Source of the DNA: Nitrospirillum pindoramense
GTDB lineage: Bacteria > Pseudomonadota > Alphaproteobacteria > Azospirillales > Azospirillaceae
Length of the DNA stretch: 64,000 nucleotides
Direction: 5' to 3'
Assembly: GCF_007827955.1 (NCBI RefSeq)
Contig: NZ_VITR01000002.1
Location: forward strand, 248,001-312,000
The notes under the pieces are model-generated. The model saw nothing but the letters and a program-made list of their open reading frames with translations, made no database searches and was not told the DNA's origin. The translations under genes were made by a program, and so were the position numbers. Shown piece after piece: positions 1-14,082 of the stretch (position 1 is its first letter; every line of letters starts with the position of its first letter).

Positions 1-69
1 GTTCCGGATGCGCCATGGCGGCCCCCTCGCAGGTGCGCGCCGGGTGGCCCGGCGCTGTCAACGGTGTCC

Positions 70-82
70 CTACATAATGTAG
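70..82. promoter_or_regulatory. Short perfect palindrome CTACATAATGTAG
   Basis: Six-base arms around a single A form a perfect palindrome in the intergenic stretch before ssrA. The same arms, separated by two bases instead of one, form the core of the operator in front of brnT near 2.85 kb. It may be a second binding site for the same or a related ribbon-helix-helix protein, or chance. The rest of positions 1-195 shows no gene. Confidence 0.25.
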
Positions 83-160
83 CGGCCGGGTCGCCGGAAC
101 CCCATATCTCATGTGGCACCACGGGCCGGCCGGGCGCGGCCCTGCCATTCCGCGAAGGGC

Positions 161-189
161 TTTCACTTTCGTTCCGGCATCCCTATATT
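161..189 (+). promoter_or_regulatory. Candidate ssrA promoter
   Basis: TATATT at 184-189 matches a -10 element well. The hexamer 17 bases upstream (161-166) is a poor -35. Transcription would begin near 196, just before the tmRNA acceptor half. The position is sensible but the call rests mainly on the -10 box. Confidence 0.3.
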
Positions 190-195
190 AGGAAT

Positions 196-480
196 GTCGG
201 GCTTGCCCGACTATGGCGATAAACGCCTTGCGGAATAAGCGTTGCGGACCCGGGGGCGGTACCCGGCGCCTCCACCATCATGGGGGCGAATCAGGATCGA
301 CGTGCGTGGTAAAGGCATGGTTTTCGCTCGGCATGGTTCCGCCGTCATCGGGCCGTTTCATAGGTGCCAACGATAACACGGCGCCTGCTCTTCGCATGGC
401 CGCCTAATACCCTCAACGGGGTATTAGTGGTTAGCTAAGAACGGGGTTCGGGGGGCACCCGGCAACAGAAGCCCCCCACT
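196..480 (+). ncRNA. ssrA: Two-piece (circularly permuted) transfer-messenger RNA
   Basis: tmRNA rescues ribosomes stalled on broken mRNAs and tags the nascent peptide for proteolysis. As in other alphaproteobacteria the gene is permuted. The acceptor half comes first: it has a 5-bp T stem (CCGGG/CCCGG) and the acceptor strand CGCCTCC followed by ACCA, ending at about 276. After a short spacer the coding half begins at about 281 with GGGGGCGAATCAGGATCGAC. CGCCTCC and GGGGGCG pair to form the acceptor stem. The tag reading frame, GCC at 366 to TAA at 405-407, encodes ANDNTAPALRMAA. The stop codon lies in a hairpin (TAATACCC with GGGTATTA, 405-426). Both outer ends are approximate. The adaptor gene sspB follows directly. 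Confidence 0.9.
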
Positions 481-608
481 GAATCGGCGACCAATCGCCT
501 CGCCCCTGGCCCCGCCAACAGCGGTTCGCGCGCCCAGGCTTGCAAATCGCGCGCCGGGCGGGTCTATTGGTGGCGTCGTCATCCCGCTACCGGAGCGTTT
601 TGCCTACC

Positions 609-1091
609 ATGTCCACTGATCTCCTTCGCTACGACCGTATGGTCGAGGCCGCCCTGCGCCGGGTCGTGCGCGATGCGCTGAAGGAAGTGCAGGAGCATGG
701 CCTGCCCGGCGAACACCACTTCTTCATCAGCTTCCGCACCCAGTATCCGGGCGTGCGCATGCCGGAATTCCTGCGCGCCAAGTACCCGGATGAGATCACC
801 ATCGTCCTGCAGTACCAGTTCTATGGACTGGACGTGAATGACGAGCGGGTGGAAGTGACGCTGAGCTTCAACGGCAACCATGAGCGCCTGGTGGTGCCCA
901 TGGCCGCCATCACCACCTTCGCCGACCCCTCGGTCAACTTCGCCCTGCAGTTCCAGCCCCCCGATGAGGAGGAGGCGGAAGAGGTGGTGGATGAGGCCGC
1001 CGAGGAAGAGGCCGCGCCTGCGGCCGAGGATGACGACACGCCCAAGCAGGGCGGCACCGTCGTGGCGCTGGACGCGTTTCGCAAGAAGTAA
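609..1091 (+). CDS. sspB: ClpXP adaptor SspB, alphaproteobacterial type
   Basis: SspB binds ssrA-tagged proteins and delivers them to the ClpXP protease. The 160-residue product has the alphaproteobacterial SspB fold in roughly residues 1-115 (starting MSTDLLRYD, with a GEHHFFISF strand). An acidic Glu/Ala-rich linker follows at about 118-147, and the C-terminus is VVALDAFRKK, the position of the ClpX-docking tail in this family. I chose the ATG at 609. An in-frame TTG at 540 would add 23 residues that do not look like SspB. It lies directly after ssrA and 32 bases before the TfoX-domain gene, so tag and tag reader are neighbours. Confidence 0.93.
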   Translation: MSTDLLRYDRMVEAALRRVVRDALKEVQEHGLPGEHHFFISFRTQYPGVRMPEFLRAKYPDEITIVLQYQFYGLDVNDERVEVTLSFNGNHERLVVPMAAITTFADPSVNFALQFQPPDEEEAEEVVDEAAEEEAAPAAEDDDTPKQGGTVVALDAFRKK

Positions 1092-1123
1092 GTAGCGCCC
1101 ACGAGAAGGGGGGGGGGAGCACC

Positions 1124-1528
1124 ATGGCCGTCTCCCCCGATTTCCTGGACCACATCCTGGACTTGCTGGCCCCGTTAGGGCCGGTGGAGGCGCCGCGCCT
1201 GTTCGGCGGCCGGGGCCTGACCCTGCACGGCCGCAATTTCGGCCTCATCACCCGCGACGACACCCTCTACCTGAAGGCCGACGCCATCAGCCAGGCCACG
1301 TTCGAGGCCGCCGGCTGCATCCGCTTCGCCCCCTGGGCCGACAAGCCCCACCGCTCGCTGGGTTATTACACGCCGCCCGAAGGCGCCTTGGACGAGCCGG
1401 ACGAACTGCTGCGCTGGGCCCGCCTGGCCGTCGACGCCGCCCTGCGCGCGCCGGCCAAGGCGCCGAAGAAGGCCAAGGCGCCGGCGGCGGCGAAGAAGAA
1501 GAACCTGGCGGACATGCTGCTGGAGTAA
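1124..1528 (+). CDS. TfoX N-terminal domain protein
   Basis: This 134-residue protein consists of a TfoX/Sxy N-terminal domain (about residues 5-105, with the family motif RLFGGRGL and the segment PHRSLGYYTPP) followed by a Lys/Ala/Pro-rich tail. In gammaproteobacteria full-length TfoX/Sxy activates competence genes. Proteins with only the N-terminal domain are common in alphaproteobacteria and their role is unknown. A GGGGGAG ribosome-binding site precedes the ATG. The 32-base gap to sspB suggests one transcript. The basic tail could bind nucleic acid; that is inference. Confidence 0.8.
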   Translation: MAVSPDFLDHILDLLAPLGPVEAPRLFGGRGLTLHGRNFGLITRDDTLYLKADAISQATFEAAGCIRFAPWADKPHRSLGYYTPPEGALDEPDELLRWARLAVDAALRAPAKAPKKAKAPAAAKKKNLADMLLE

Positions 1529-1541
1529 GCGGCGGAGGCCC

Positions 1542-2123
1542 TTAACTCCATTGAACAAGCCTAATCGCCCCTACGCATCCCTCGGGAGTGACCTCCCAAG
1601 ACTGCACCAGAAGTGCCGTTTGCTTGTCTAACGTGTAGTCGCATTTGTATTCCGTACGAAGCCGCCGCGTCGCATGGGGAGAAAGGCTCAGCCCATGGCC
1701 CTCTAACGCCATAGGCAACACTGATCCGATATCCCGCACCTTAAGACACATCGCACGGTTATTAATCGTCAGGGTCAAATCGGCGTCCGCTCGGTGGAAA
1801 TCGTGGGAACCGAGGCGAGCATTGGGCGGAGCGGCCCAATAGCGAACCTTGACCACGGCCGGATATTTGGTGCCGCCGAAATCGAAGTCAGCCACGGGAG
1901 CCCCCCTGCCGAGATCGGCATCGAAGGCCGCGATCCTAACCGGGCTGACACCAATGGAGGCGAGCACAGAGGGGTAGTCCGCCAGATCGTGACGACAGAT
2001 ATCAACAATATCCTTGAGGAAAGCGCGGCTATTGGCTGCGGTACCAGATGCCGCGCGTGAGGACCAGGGCATCAGGATCAGGAAGCAACACACCACCATT
2101 CCATACGCCGCTGACACGCGCAT
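1542..2123 (-). CDS. Secreted hypothetical protein
   Basis: I do not recognise a family. The 193-residue product begins with a clear signal peptide (about residues 1-25, hydrophobic VVCCFLILMPW, likely cleavage at SRA-A). The mature part holds four cysteines (in DICRHD, MCLKV, KCDYT and GCVGA), enough for two disulfides in the periplasm. It is convergent with the TfoX gene and ends 14 bases from it. Base composition is visibly less GC-rich than its neighbours. Together with the brnTA pair it looks like an inserted accessory segment. Confidence 0.6.
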   Translation of the reverse strand: MRVSAAYGMVVCCFLILMPWSSRAASGTAANSRAFLKDIVDICRHDLADYPSVLASIGVSPVRIAAFDADLGRGAPVADFDFGGTKYPAVVKVRYWAAPPNARLGSHDFHRADADLTLTINNRAMCLKVRDIGSVLPMALEGHGLSLSPHATRRLRTEYKCDYTLDKQTALLVQSWEVTPEGCVGAIRLVQWS

Positions 2124-2235
2124 ACTGTGCTCTCCACTGGCTATCTCAGGTGACTTATTTCCCGTTCCAGCATGTGGGGCCGGTTCCTACACAATCTTTC
2201 CAAGGACCATGCCTGGGACGACCACGCGCCCCCGA

Positions 2236-2553
2236 TCAGTCCTCATGGCGGTCCACATATTCCCGCAGGGCTTGATTGATACGGCTTTGATAGCCCCGCC
2301 CTTGGGGATGCTTGCGGAACCAGGCAATCAAATCCGCATCCAGGCGCAGGGTCAGTTGCTGCTTCACTGGCCGGAACATGCCTCGTTGCGCGCCAGTCCA
2401 GTCGGTCCGTTCCGGAATGTCGACCGTGTCGATTTCCTCATCCGGCATCGCGACCAGGGCCTTAATCTGCGCTTCCAATTCAGGGGACAGACCAGCGGCA
2501 GATTCGCGCCGCCTGCGCGCCCTGAAGATCGCCCGCTTCTCAGCCAGCTTCAT
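2236..2553 (-). CDS. brnA: BrnA-family antitoxin
   Basis: Antitoxin of a type II BrnT/BrnA pair: it binds and neutralises the toxin and represses its own operon. The 105-residue product has a basic N-terminal segment with RRRR, a middle rich in acidic residues, and a C-terminal ribbon-helix-helix domain (about residues 63-100, QQLTLRLDADLIAWFRK then YQSRINQALREYVD) typical of BrnA. I chose the ATG at 2553, which overlaps the end of brnT by 14 bases as expected for a coupled pair. An upstream in-frame start at 2622 would lie well inside brnT and adds no recognisable sequence. Confidence 0.87.
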   Translation of the reverse strand: MKLAEKRAIFRARRRRESAAGLSPELEAQIKALVAMPDEEIDTVDIPERTDWTGAQRGMFRPVKQQLTLRLDADLIAWFRKHPQGRGYQSRINQALREYVDRHED

Positions 2554-2827
2554 AATCAGCCCTTTCCCTTGCCGTCGCCTTTCTGGCGCTAATGATCCGG
2601 CCGGCAGCCCCTCCCCCATCATCGGGAAGGGTGTGAACCACGAACAAAATCAGATCCGCAGCGCCTTTGACCACAGAGCACACGGTGTCCCAGCGTTCCT
2701 CATCGGGATAAGGATCTTCCATGGTCAAGGCATAGGGATCATCAAGCGCCAGGGCGGCCAGTTCGAATCCGACCTTGTGCTTCCGAAAATTGGCCTCGGC
2801 CTTCTTTGGATCCCATGTCCAGCGCAA
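2540..2827 (-). CDS. brnT: BrnT-family ribonuclease toxin
   Basis: BrnT is a RelE-fold ribonuclease that slows translation when freed from BrnA. The 95-residue product begins MRWTWDPKKAEANFRKH, the usual BrnT opening, and ends with the family segment IISARKATARERADYE, which carries the likely catalytic Arg and Glu residues. The start is a TTG at 2827, with GAGG a short distance upstream. No in-frame ATG gives the conserved N-terminus. It is the first gene of brnT-brnA, and the palindromic operator lies immediately upstream. Confidence 0.88.
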   Translation of the reverse strand: MRWTWDPKKAEANFRKHKVGFELAALALDDPYALTMEDPYPDEERWDTVCSVVKGAADLILFVVHTLPDDGGGAAGRIISARKATARERADYEAG

Positions 2828-2842
2828 GGCATCCAGCCCCTC

Positions 2843-2870
2843 TTTGTAGCTACATAAATGTAGCTACAAA
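2843..2870 (-). promoter_or_regulatory. brnTA operator: 13-bp perfect inverted repeat with nested palindromes
   Basis: The arms TTTGTAGCTACAT and ATGTAGCTACAAA are perfect inverted repeats separated by AA. Each arm contains its own palindrome TGTAGCTACA, so the site holds four GTAG/CTAC half-sites. This suits cooperative binding by ribbon-helix-helix dimers such as BrnA. It covers the candidate -10 box of brnT, so binding would block polymerase. Autorepression is known for BrnTA systems; the specific site here is inference. Confidence 0.75.
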
Positions 2871-2885
2871 GATATCTGGCGACAA
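2857..2885 (-). promoter_or_regulatory. Candidate brnT promoter
   Basis: On the minus strand TTGTCG (2880-2885) and TACATT (2857-2862) are separated by 17 bases, each matching four of six consensus positions. The -10 box lies inside the inverted repeat at 2843-2870, which fits autorepression. Confidence 0.45.
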
Positions 2886-2897
2886 GATGGCCCAAAC

Positions 2898-2929
2898 AAA
2901 AGGGCGGCCCCGGTGGGAGCCGCCCTTTT
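2898..2929. terminator. Bidirectional intrinsic terminator after rpoD
   Basis: The stem GGGCGGC/GCCGCCC (2902-2908 and 2919-2925) is flanked by four A on the left and four T on the right, so it can act in both directions. It ends rpoD on the minus strand. Confidence 0.8.
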
Positions 2930-2958
2930 CGTCACTCAATACCCAACCCCGGTGGGGA

Positions 2959-4950
<1,992 letters not shown>

Positions 4951-5341
4951 TCGCTCAATGTCCCCGACTAACTGAAATGCAAACCAACTGAACGCCGGTT
5001 CAACCCTGACAGCCGGCCTTCATGGGCGCCGGCCCATACCCTTTACTCCAAACCAGGCCCTTTACTCGAAACCGGGGCCTGAGCCCGTCGGCACCGGATC
5101 GCCGCGACCAGGGCGACGAAACCGGCACTGCCAATACCGCGGACACCCGATACCCAAAGAAAGCGCGCGTTCCCACCAAAAACAGGGCTTGGGACGAAAA
5201 AAAGGCGCCGCACCGGACAAAATCCCCGGTAACGCCACCCCCTCAACATCCCTAACCGTCCGTCCAGGCCGGACCCGCATCGCCTTTTCGCGTAATCGTC
5301 GCTCCCCAGCGCCAACATCAAACGTTCCTCGGGTGGCGGCG
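4951..5341. other. 391-bp intergenic stretch between dnaG and rpoD
   Basis: No convincing gene is visible. The length suggests that rpoD has its own promoter here in addition to read-through from dnaG, but no clear -35/-10 pair could be chosen by eye. A short inverted repeat (GAAC/GTTC, near 4988-4999) is present. Confidence 0.4.
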
Positions 5342-7207
5342 TCAGACGCCCTCACCCTCCGGATCCAGGGCATGGCCCCGGCGTATCAACTCTTCCCGTT
5401 TAAGGGCCATCAGCCGGGCCAGGGTCTCCTCGCTCGGATCCTCGGCCAGGCGCCGCTCCGCCTCGCGCAACTCGGTCTGGAACACCAATTCCTGGGAATT
5501 GAGCCAAACCTCCTGCCAGCCCGCCCGGGCGGACTCGGGCGTCGCCTCCGGACGGGCGTAGGAGGGCAGGTCCGCCCCCAACGTTTCATCCAGCTCATCG
5601 GCAAAGCCGCACGCTGACAAGTGGCGTCGCAAACCCGCCGCGTCAAGTCCCGAATCGTGGGACAGGCATTCGACCAGGGCCTGGCGCAGCCGTTCCAACC
5701 CTTCGGTGGCGAAACTGATCATGGCCAGCGTCTCGCCCAGCGTCTCGAACAGCACGGGATGGTTCAGCACCACGGCCAGCAGCAGCCGCTCACGCCAGCG
5801 CGCCGACCCGATCTCGACACGGGCGCGGAAACGCTTGTCCCACTGCCGCGCCACCGGGAAAGGCGGGGCGCCGGGGCGCTGCCCGCGCGTGAAGCCTGCC
5901 CCCGCCCCCGGCTGGAACGCCGGGCGCGCGGGACGGCCCAACTGGTACAGGCGATCCTTGAAGGCACGGTGATAGGCGTTGCGCACCCGGGCGTCGGGAA
6001 TGCGCTCCAACTGCGCCTCCAGGGCCGCCTGCATGCCGGCCTGGGCGTCGGGCTGGGCCAGGTCGCGCTCCGCCGCCTCCATGTCCCACAGCACGTCCGT
6101 CAGGGGACGGGCGCGGTCCAGCACCGCCTGGAAGGCCGCGGCGCCGCCGGCACGGATCAGGCTGTCGGGGTCCTCCTTCTCCGGCATGAAGGCGACACGC
6201 ACGGAATGGTCGGGCATCAGCAGAGGCAGCACACGCTCCACCGCACGGAAGGCGGCGCGCCGGCCGGCGTTGTCGCCGTCGAAGCACAGGATGGGCATGC
6301 GCTGCCCCTCGGGCGCCAGTTTCCACAAGGCCTGGATCTGCGTCTCCGTCAGCGCCGTGCCCAGCGGCGCCACCGCGCCCTCGAACCCCGCCATGACGCT
6401 GGCGATGACATCCATGTAGCCTTCGGTGACGATCACCGGCTTGCCGTCCGCCGCCGCCTGGCGCGCCCGGCTCATGCCGTAGAGGATGTCGCCCTTGTGG
6501 AACAGGGGGTTCTCGGCGGAATTGATGTACTTCGGCCCCTCCCCCTCCAGGATGCGGCCACCGAAGGCCACCACGCGGCCCCGCCGGTCGGTGACGGGGA
6601 ACAGCACCCGGTTGCGGAAAAAGGGGAAGGGCGCGCGGCCGTCGTCCGGCCGCTTGAACAGGCCGGCCTCCACCATGTCGGCCTCGGTATAGCCGGCGGT
6701 GACCAGTTCCGCCCGCAGGCCGGCGCCATCGCTGGGGGCATATCCCAGGCGGAAGCGGGCCATGGCCTCGTCATCCAGGCCGCGGCCACGCAGGTAAGCC
6801 AGGCCGTGGCGTCCCACCGGCGCGCGCAGTTGGCCCTCGAACCAGCGGGTGGCACGCTCCACCAGGTCGTACAACGACTTCTCGCGTTCGAACCGCTCCC
6901 GCTCCTGCGGGCTGGCCTTGGGCACCGTCAGCCCGGCCTCGGGCGCCAGCGCCTCCACCGCCTCCATGAACGACAAATTGTCGTTGCGCATGACGAAGCC
7001 GATGACATCGCCATGGGCGCCGCAGCCGAAGCAGTGGAAAAAGCCCTTCTGGTCGTTGACGTAGAAGCTGGGCGTCTTTTCGTTATGAAAGGGGCAAGGC
7101 GCGCGGAACTCCCGCCCCGCCCGCTGCAGGCGCACGCGCCGCATCACCACGTCCGACAGGGTCAGCCGATTCCGCAGCTCTTCCAGGAATTGGGGCGGCA
7201 GGGCCAT
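5342..7207 (-). CDS. dnaG: DNA primase
   Basis: DnaG synthesises RNA primers for replication. The 621-residue product has the N-terminal CHC2 zinc ribbon (C38, H41, C59, C62 within PCPFHNEKTPSF and FFHCFGCG). The catalytic core has the primase signature RVLFPVTDRRGRVVAFGGR and the Toprim acidic motifs EGYMDV and CFDGDNAGRR. A C-terminal DnaB-interacting helical region follows, ending near EELIRRGHALDPEGEGV. It lies between yqeY and rpoD on the same strand, the alphaproteobacterial version of the macromolecular synthesis operon in which yqeY takes the place of rpsU. Confidence 0.97.
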   Translation of the reverse strand: MALPPQFLEELRNRLTLSDVVMRRVRLQRAGREFRAPCPFHNEKTPSFYVNDQKGFFHCFGCGAHGDVIGFVMRNDNLSFMEAVEALAPEAGLTVPKASPQERERFEREKSLYDLVERATRWFEGQLRAPVGRHGLAYLRGRGLDDEAMARFRLGYAPSDGAGLRAELVTAGYTEADMVEAGLFKRPDDGRAPFPFFRNRVLFPVTDRRGRVVAFGGRILEGEGPKYINSAENPLFHKGDILYGMSRARQAAADGKPVIVTEGYMDVIASVMAGFEGAVAPLGTALTETQIQALWKLAPEGQRMPILCFDGDNAGRRAAFRAVERVLPLLMPDHSVRVAFMPEKEDPDSLIRAGGAAAFQAVLDRARPLTDVLWDMEAAERDLAQPDAQAGMQAALEAQLERIPDARVRNAYHRAFKDRLYQLGRPARPAFQPGAGAGFTRGQRPGAPPFPVARQWDKRFRARVEIGSARWRERLLLAVVLNHPVLFETLGETLAMISFATEGLERLRQALVECLSHDSGLDAAGLRRHLSACGFADELDETLGADLPSYARPEATPESARAGWQEVWLNSQELVFQTELREAERRLAEDPSEETLARLMALKREELIRRGHALDPEGEGV

Positions 7208-7296
7208 GGGACGTGGACGGATCCGGAAATGTTGGGTTGATCAGTAATCAAGGACTCGGAAGGGGCCGGACGCATGCCGCCGGCCCCGGCCGGGAC

Positions 7297-7755
7297 TCAG
7301 CCGTTCAGGGCGGCCTTGACCAGCGGGCCGACGCTGGAGAAGTCCATCTGCCCGGTGTACTTGTCCTTCAGCACGGCCATGACCTTGCCCATGTCCTTCA
7401 CGCTGGCGGCGCCGGTATCGGCCACGGCCTGGGCGACGGCGGCCTTGGTTTCCTCCTCCGTCAGCTGCTTGGGCAGGAAGGACATGATGACGGCGATCTC
7501 CGCCTCCTCCTGCGCGGCCAGCTCCTCACGGCCGCCCTGGCGGTAGAGGGCCACCGACTCACGGCGCTGCTTCACCATGCCCTGCAGCATGCTGCCGATC
7601 TCGGCCTCCGGGATGCCGTCCATCTGGCCCTTGGGGCGCGCGTCGATGTCCCGCTTCTTCAGTTCCGCCATGATCATCCGGACGGCGGACAGCGTCTGCG
7701 CGTCCTTCGCCTTCATGGCGTCCTTCATGGCCTGGGTGAAACGTTCGCGCAGCAT
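7297..7755 (-). CDS. yqeY: GatB/YqeY domain protein
   Basis: This 152-residue protein has the YqeY fold (MLRERFTQAMKDAMKAKD at the start, QLTEEETKAAVAQAV and MGKVMAVLKDKYTGQMD near the end), which resembles the C-terminal tRNA-binding part of the GatB amidotransferase subunit. Its cellular role is not settled; a role in tRNA-dependent amidation has been proposed from the domain. It lies 89 bases upstream of dnaG and is probably co-transcribed with it. It is divergent from carA. Confidence 0.9.
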   Translation of the reverse strand: MLRERFTQAMKDAMKAKDAQTLSAVRMIMAELKKRDIDARPKGQMDGIPEAEIGSMLQGMVKQRRESVALYRQGGREELAAQEEAEIAVIMSFLPKQLTEEETKAAVAQAVADTGAASVKDMGKVMAVLKDKYTGQMDFSSVGPLVKAALNG

Positions 7756-8119
7756 GGGTCGGCTTCCTCAAGAGGCATCACGGCAACCGGCATCCAACCC
7801 GGTGACCCTGGTTCGGGGCGCGCACGGGACGGAAGCCAATCAATGGGGAAGGACGAACCTTAACCGCCCTATCCCTTGAGCGCCAGCGCCCAGATGACGG
7901 AGGCGCCCCCGCGCCGCAAGCATGGGGGCCATCGCTTGACCCGGCCGCCCGCCTTCTTTATGTCACAGAGAATTTCCGACGATATTGGGGCGGCCCATGG
8001 GGCATGCCCGCGCTCCAGGGGGCGGTTCCCGCCCCGCCTAGACGCGCGCCCACAAGGTCGAACCGGAAGAGATTGAGAGGGCACGTTCAAGGGCGGTTGC
8101 CACGACCGCCGTCCGGAAT
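7756..8119. other. 364-bp divergent intergenic region between yqeY and carA
   Basis: This region must carry promoters for yqeY-dnaG (minus strand) and carA (plus strand). One plus-strand candidate is TTGACC at 7936-7941 with TATGTC 17 bases downstream (7959-7964); the -10 match is weak. No gene or stable hairpin was identified. Confidence 0.35.
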
Positions 8120-9316
<1,197 letters not shown>

Positions 9317-9356
9317 GCCGCAATACTGGCGGAAATACTGACGGGTTTAGGGTTGC

Positions 9357-9394
9357 AGGGCCGGTGAAGCCAGCTTCACCGGCCCTCACCTTTT
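9357..9394 (+). terminator. Intrinsic terminator of carA
   Basis: The arms AGGGCCGGTGAAGC and GCTTCACCGGCCCT (9357-9370, 9373-9386) are perfectly complementary and are followed by CACCTTTT. Confidence 0.8.
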
Positions 9395-9469
9395 GCGCCC
9401 GCCCGACCCCCTCGTAAAAATTCCGAACCGCTGTTATAAATTTCGTTTGACAGCGGCGTGAGGCCAATA

Positions 9470-9802
9470 ATGGGCGTGTTCGACTTCCTGAAAAAGGACG
9501 TGATTGAAAAGGTGAAGGTGCCGGCGTTGGCCGCCAGCGTCGTCATCAACTCGAAGACCTATGCCATCAACAACATGGCGGCCAACAGCTTTACCGCCAC
9601 CGGCGCCGGCGGATTGGGCCAGGGGGCCACCTTCCGCATGAAGGTGGCGTTCAAGGACAGCAAGGAAAACATCGCCTTCATCTGCGATGGTCAGGTCGCG
9701 TCGGTGGTGGGCAAGGATGCCAAGATCAACTTCGTCAACCTGGATGAGGCCCGCCGCCTGAAGGTCGCCGGATTCCTGACGCGCTATCTGCGGTCGCGTT
9801 GA
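9470..9802 (+). CDS. PilZ-like small protein, function unknown
   Basis: A 110-residue cytoplasmic protein beginning MGVFDFLKKD. The middle (NNMAANSFTATGAGGLGQG then FRMKVAFKDSKENIAFICDGQVASVVGKD) resembles the beta strands of a PilZ domain. The RxxxR and (D/N)xSxxG c-di-GMP contacts of true PilZ proteins are not seen, so ligand binding is doubtful. I chose the ATG at 9470 because GAGG sits six bases before it. A GTG at 9458 is the alternative. It lies between carA and carB but shows no functional link to them. Confidence 0.6.
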   Translation: MGVFDFLKKDVIEKVKVPALAASVVINSKTYAINNMAANSFTATGAGGLGQGATFRMKVAFKDSKENIAFICDGQVASVVGKDAKINFVNLDEARRLKVAGFLTRYLRSR

Positions 9803-9904
9803 TTGATGTAGTCTGATAAAATTTTAAATAAATCCATCTAATACAGTTTCCATCACTTGATGCACCGACTCCCGCCCAAGGTCGATCGGTGATAGTCTCA
9901 AGTG

Positions 9905-10522
9905 ATGCGCGCCTATTCCTGTCTTCTGCCGGCAATCATGACGGTGACCTTTCTGGTCGCCACGATGGCCCGTGCGCAGACGATGCCGCAGATGACGCCC
10001 GTGTCTGGCAGCCCGGCGCAGTGGATGGTGCGCCCCACCCCGTCGCAAGACCCGATGAAACTGGCCCAGCCCCAGCCGGGCCACATGGGCGCGGGCCCCT
10101 ACGATCCCAGCCCGCCGCCGGCGGTCGCCCTGCCCCTGCCGCCGCCTCATACCCAATCGCGCATCGTCTACGCCTTCGCCGGGCCGGCGGCGCGCATGAT
10201 GACGGTGTCGCGGGAGCTGTCGGACGCCTGCCGCCGGGGCCGCTTCACCCAGCGCGTCAACATGCTGTACCGCGCCTTCGGCACCAAGGAGACGCCGCTG
10301 GGCGTGGCCTATGGCACCTGGGCCATCAACCTGGTGGACCCTGATCGCAAGCGCGAGGCGGGCACGGTCTATTTCTTCGACAAGCAGGACACGGCGCGCT
10401 GCACCGTCTACACCGCGCGGCAGGATGTGCTGCTGCCCTGGTACTACGGCCCCGGCGGCGGTTATGGCAAGGACCCGGCCGGCACGGCGCCGGTTCCCGG
10501 TGGACCGCCCCAAGCCCCCTAA
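9905..10522 (+). CDS. Secreted hypothetical protein, Pro-rich
   Basis: I do not recognise a family. The N-terminus is a signal peptide (MMRAYSCLLPAIMTVTFLVA, likely cleavage after ARA), followed by a Pro/Met-rich linker to about residue 85. A compact domain (about 86-185) has two cysteines (DACRRG and ARCTVY) that could form a disulfide in the periplasm. The C-terminal 20 residues are Gly/Pro-rich. Start is the ATG at 9905; a GTG directly upstream would add one residue. It sits just before the terminator that separates it from carB. Confidence 0.6.
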   Translation: MRAYSCLLPAIMTVTFLVATMARAQTMPQMTPVSGSPAQWMVRPTPSQDPMKLAQPQPGHMGAGPYDPSPPPAVALPLPPPHTQSRIVYAFAGPAARMMTVSRELSDACRRGRFTQRVNMLYRAFGTKETPLGVAYGTWAINLVDPDRKREAGTVYFFDKQDTARCTVYTARQDVLLPWYYGPGGGYGKDPAGTAPVPGGPPQAP

Positions 10523-10645
10523 GCCCCTGGTTCCACGCGGATCAAGCCCTGGTTTCGGCCTTGGGGTTGCGGTAGGCGCACCCCCCCACCCCATATGCAG
10601 CGCTTCCCCCCGGGGCGGCGCCCCTTTATATAAGCGGCTCAGCCG

Positions 10646-10687
10646 AACAATCCCCCGCGCCACCACTCCAGGGCGGGGGATTGTTTT
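10646..10687 (+). terminator. Intrinsic terminator before carB
   Basis: The arms AACAATCCCCCGC and GCGGGGGATTGTT (10646-10658, 10673-10685) form a perfect 13-bp stem, and the T run extends to 10687. It ends the secreted-protein gene, so carB needs a promoter in the short remaining stretch. Confidence 0.8.
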
Positions 10688-10765
10688 GTGTGGCCGGAGT
10701 CTGGAGCGCCCCGCGGTGCCGGACGGACCGGGCGGTAGAATTCAAAAAAATGGCGGCTGACCCTC

Positions 10766-14059
<3,294 letters not shown>

Positions 14060-14082
14060 CCTGCGGGTGATCGATCGACCTG

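Noticed and set aside
5043-5373. Small minus-strand open frames between dnaG and rpoD
   Set aside because: They have no ribosome-binding site, overlap each other, and their products have no protein-like character.
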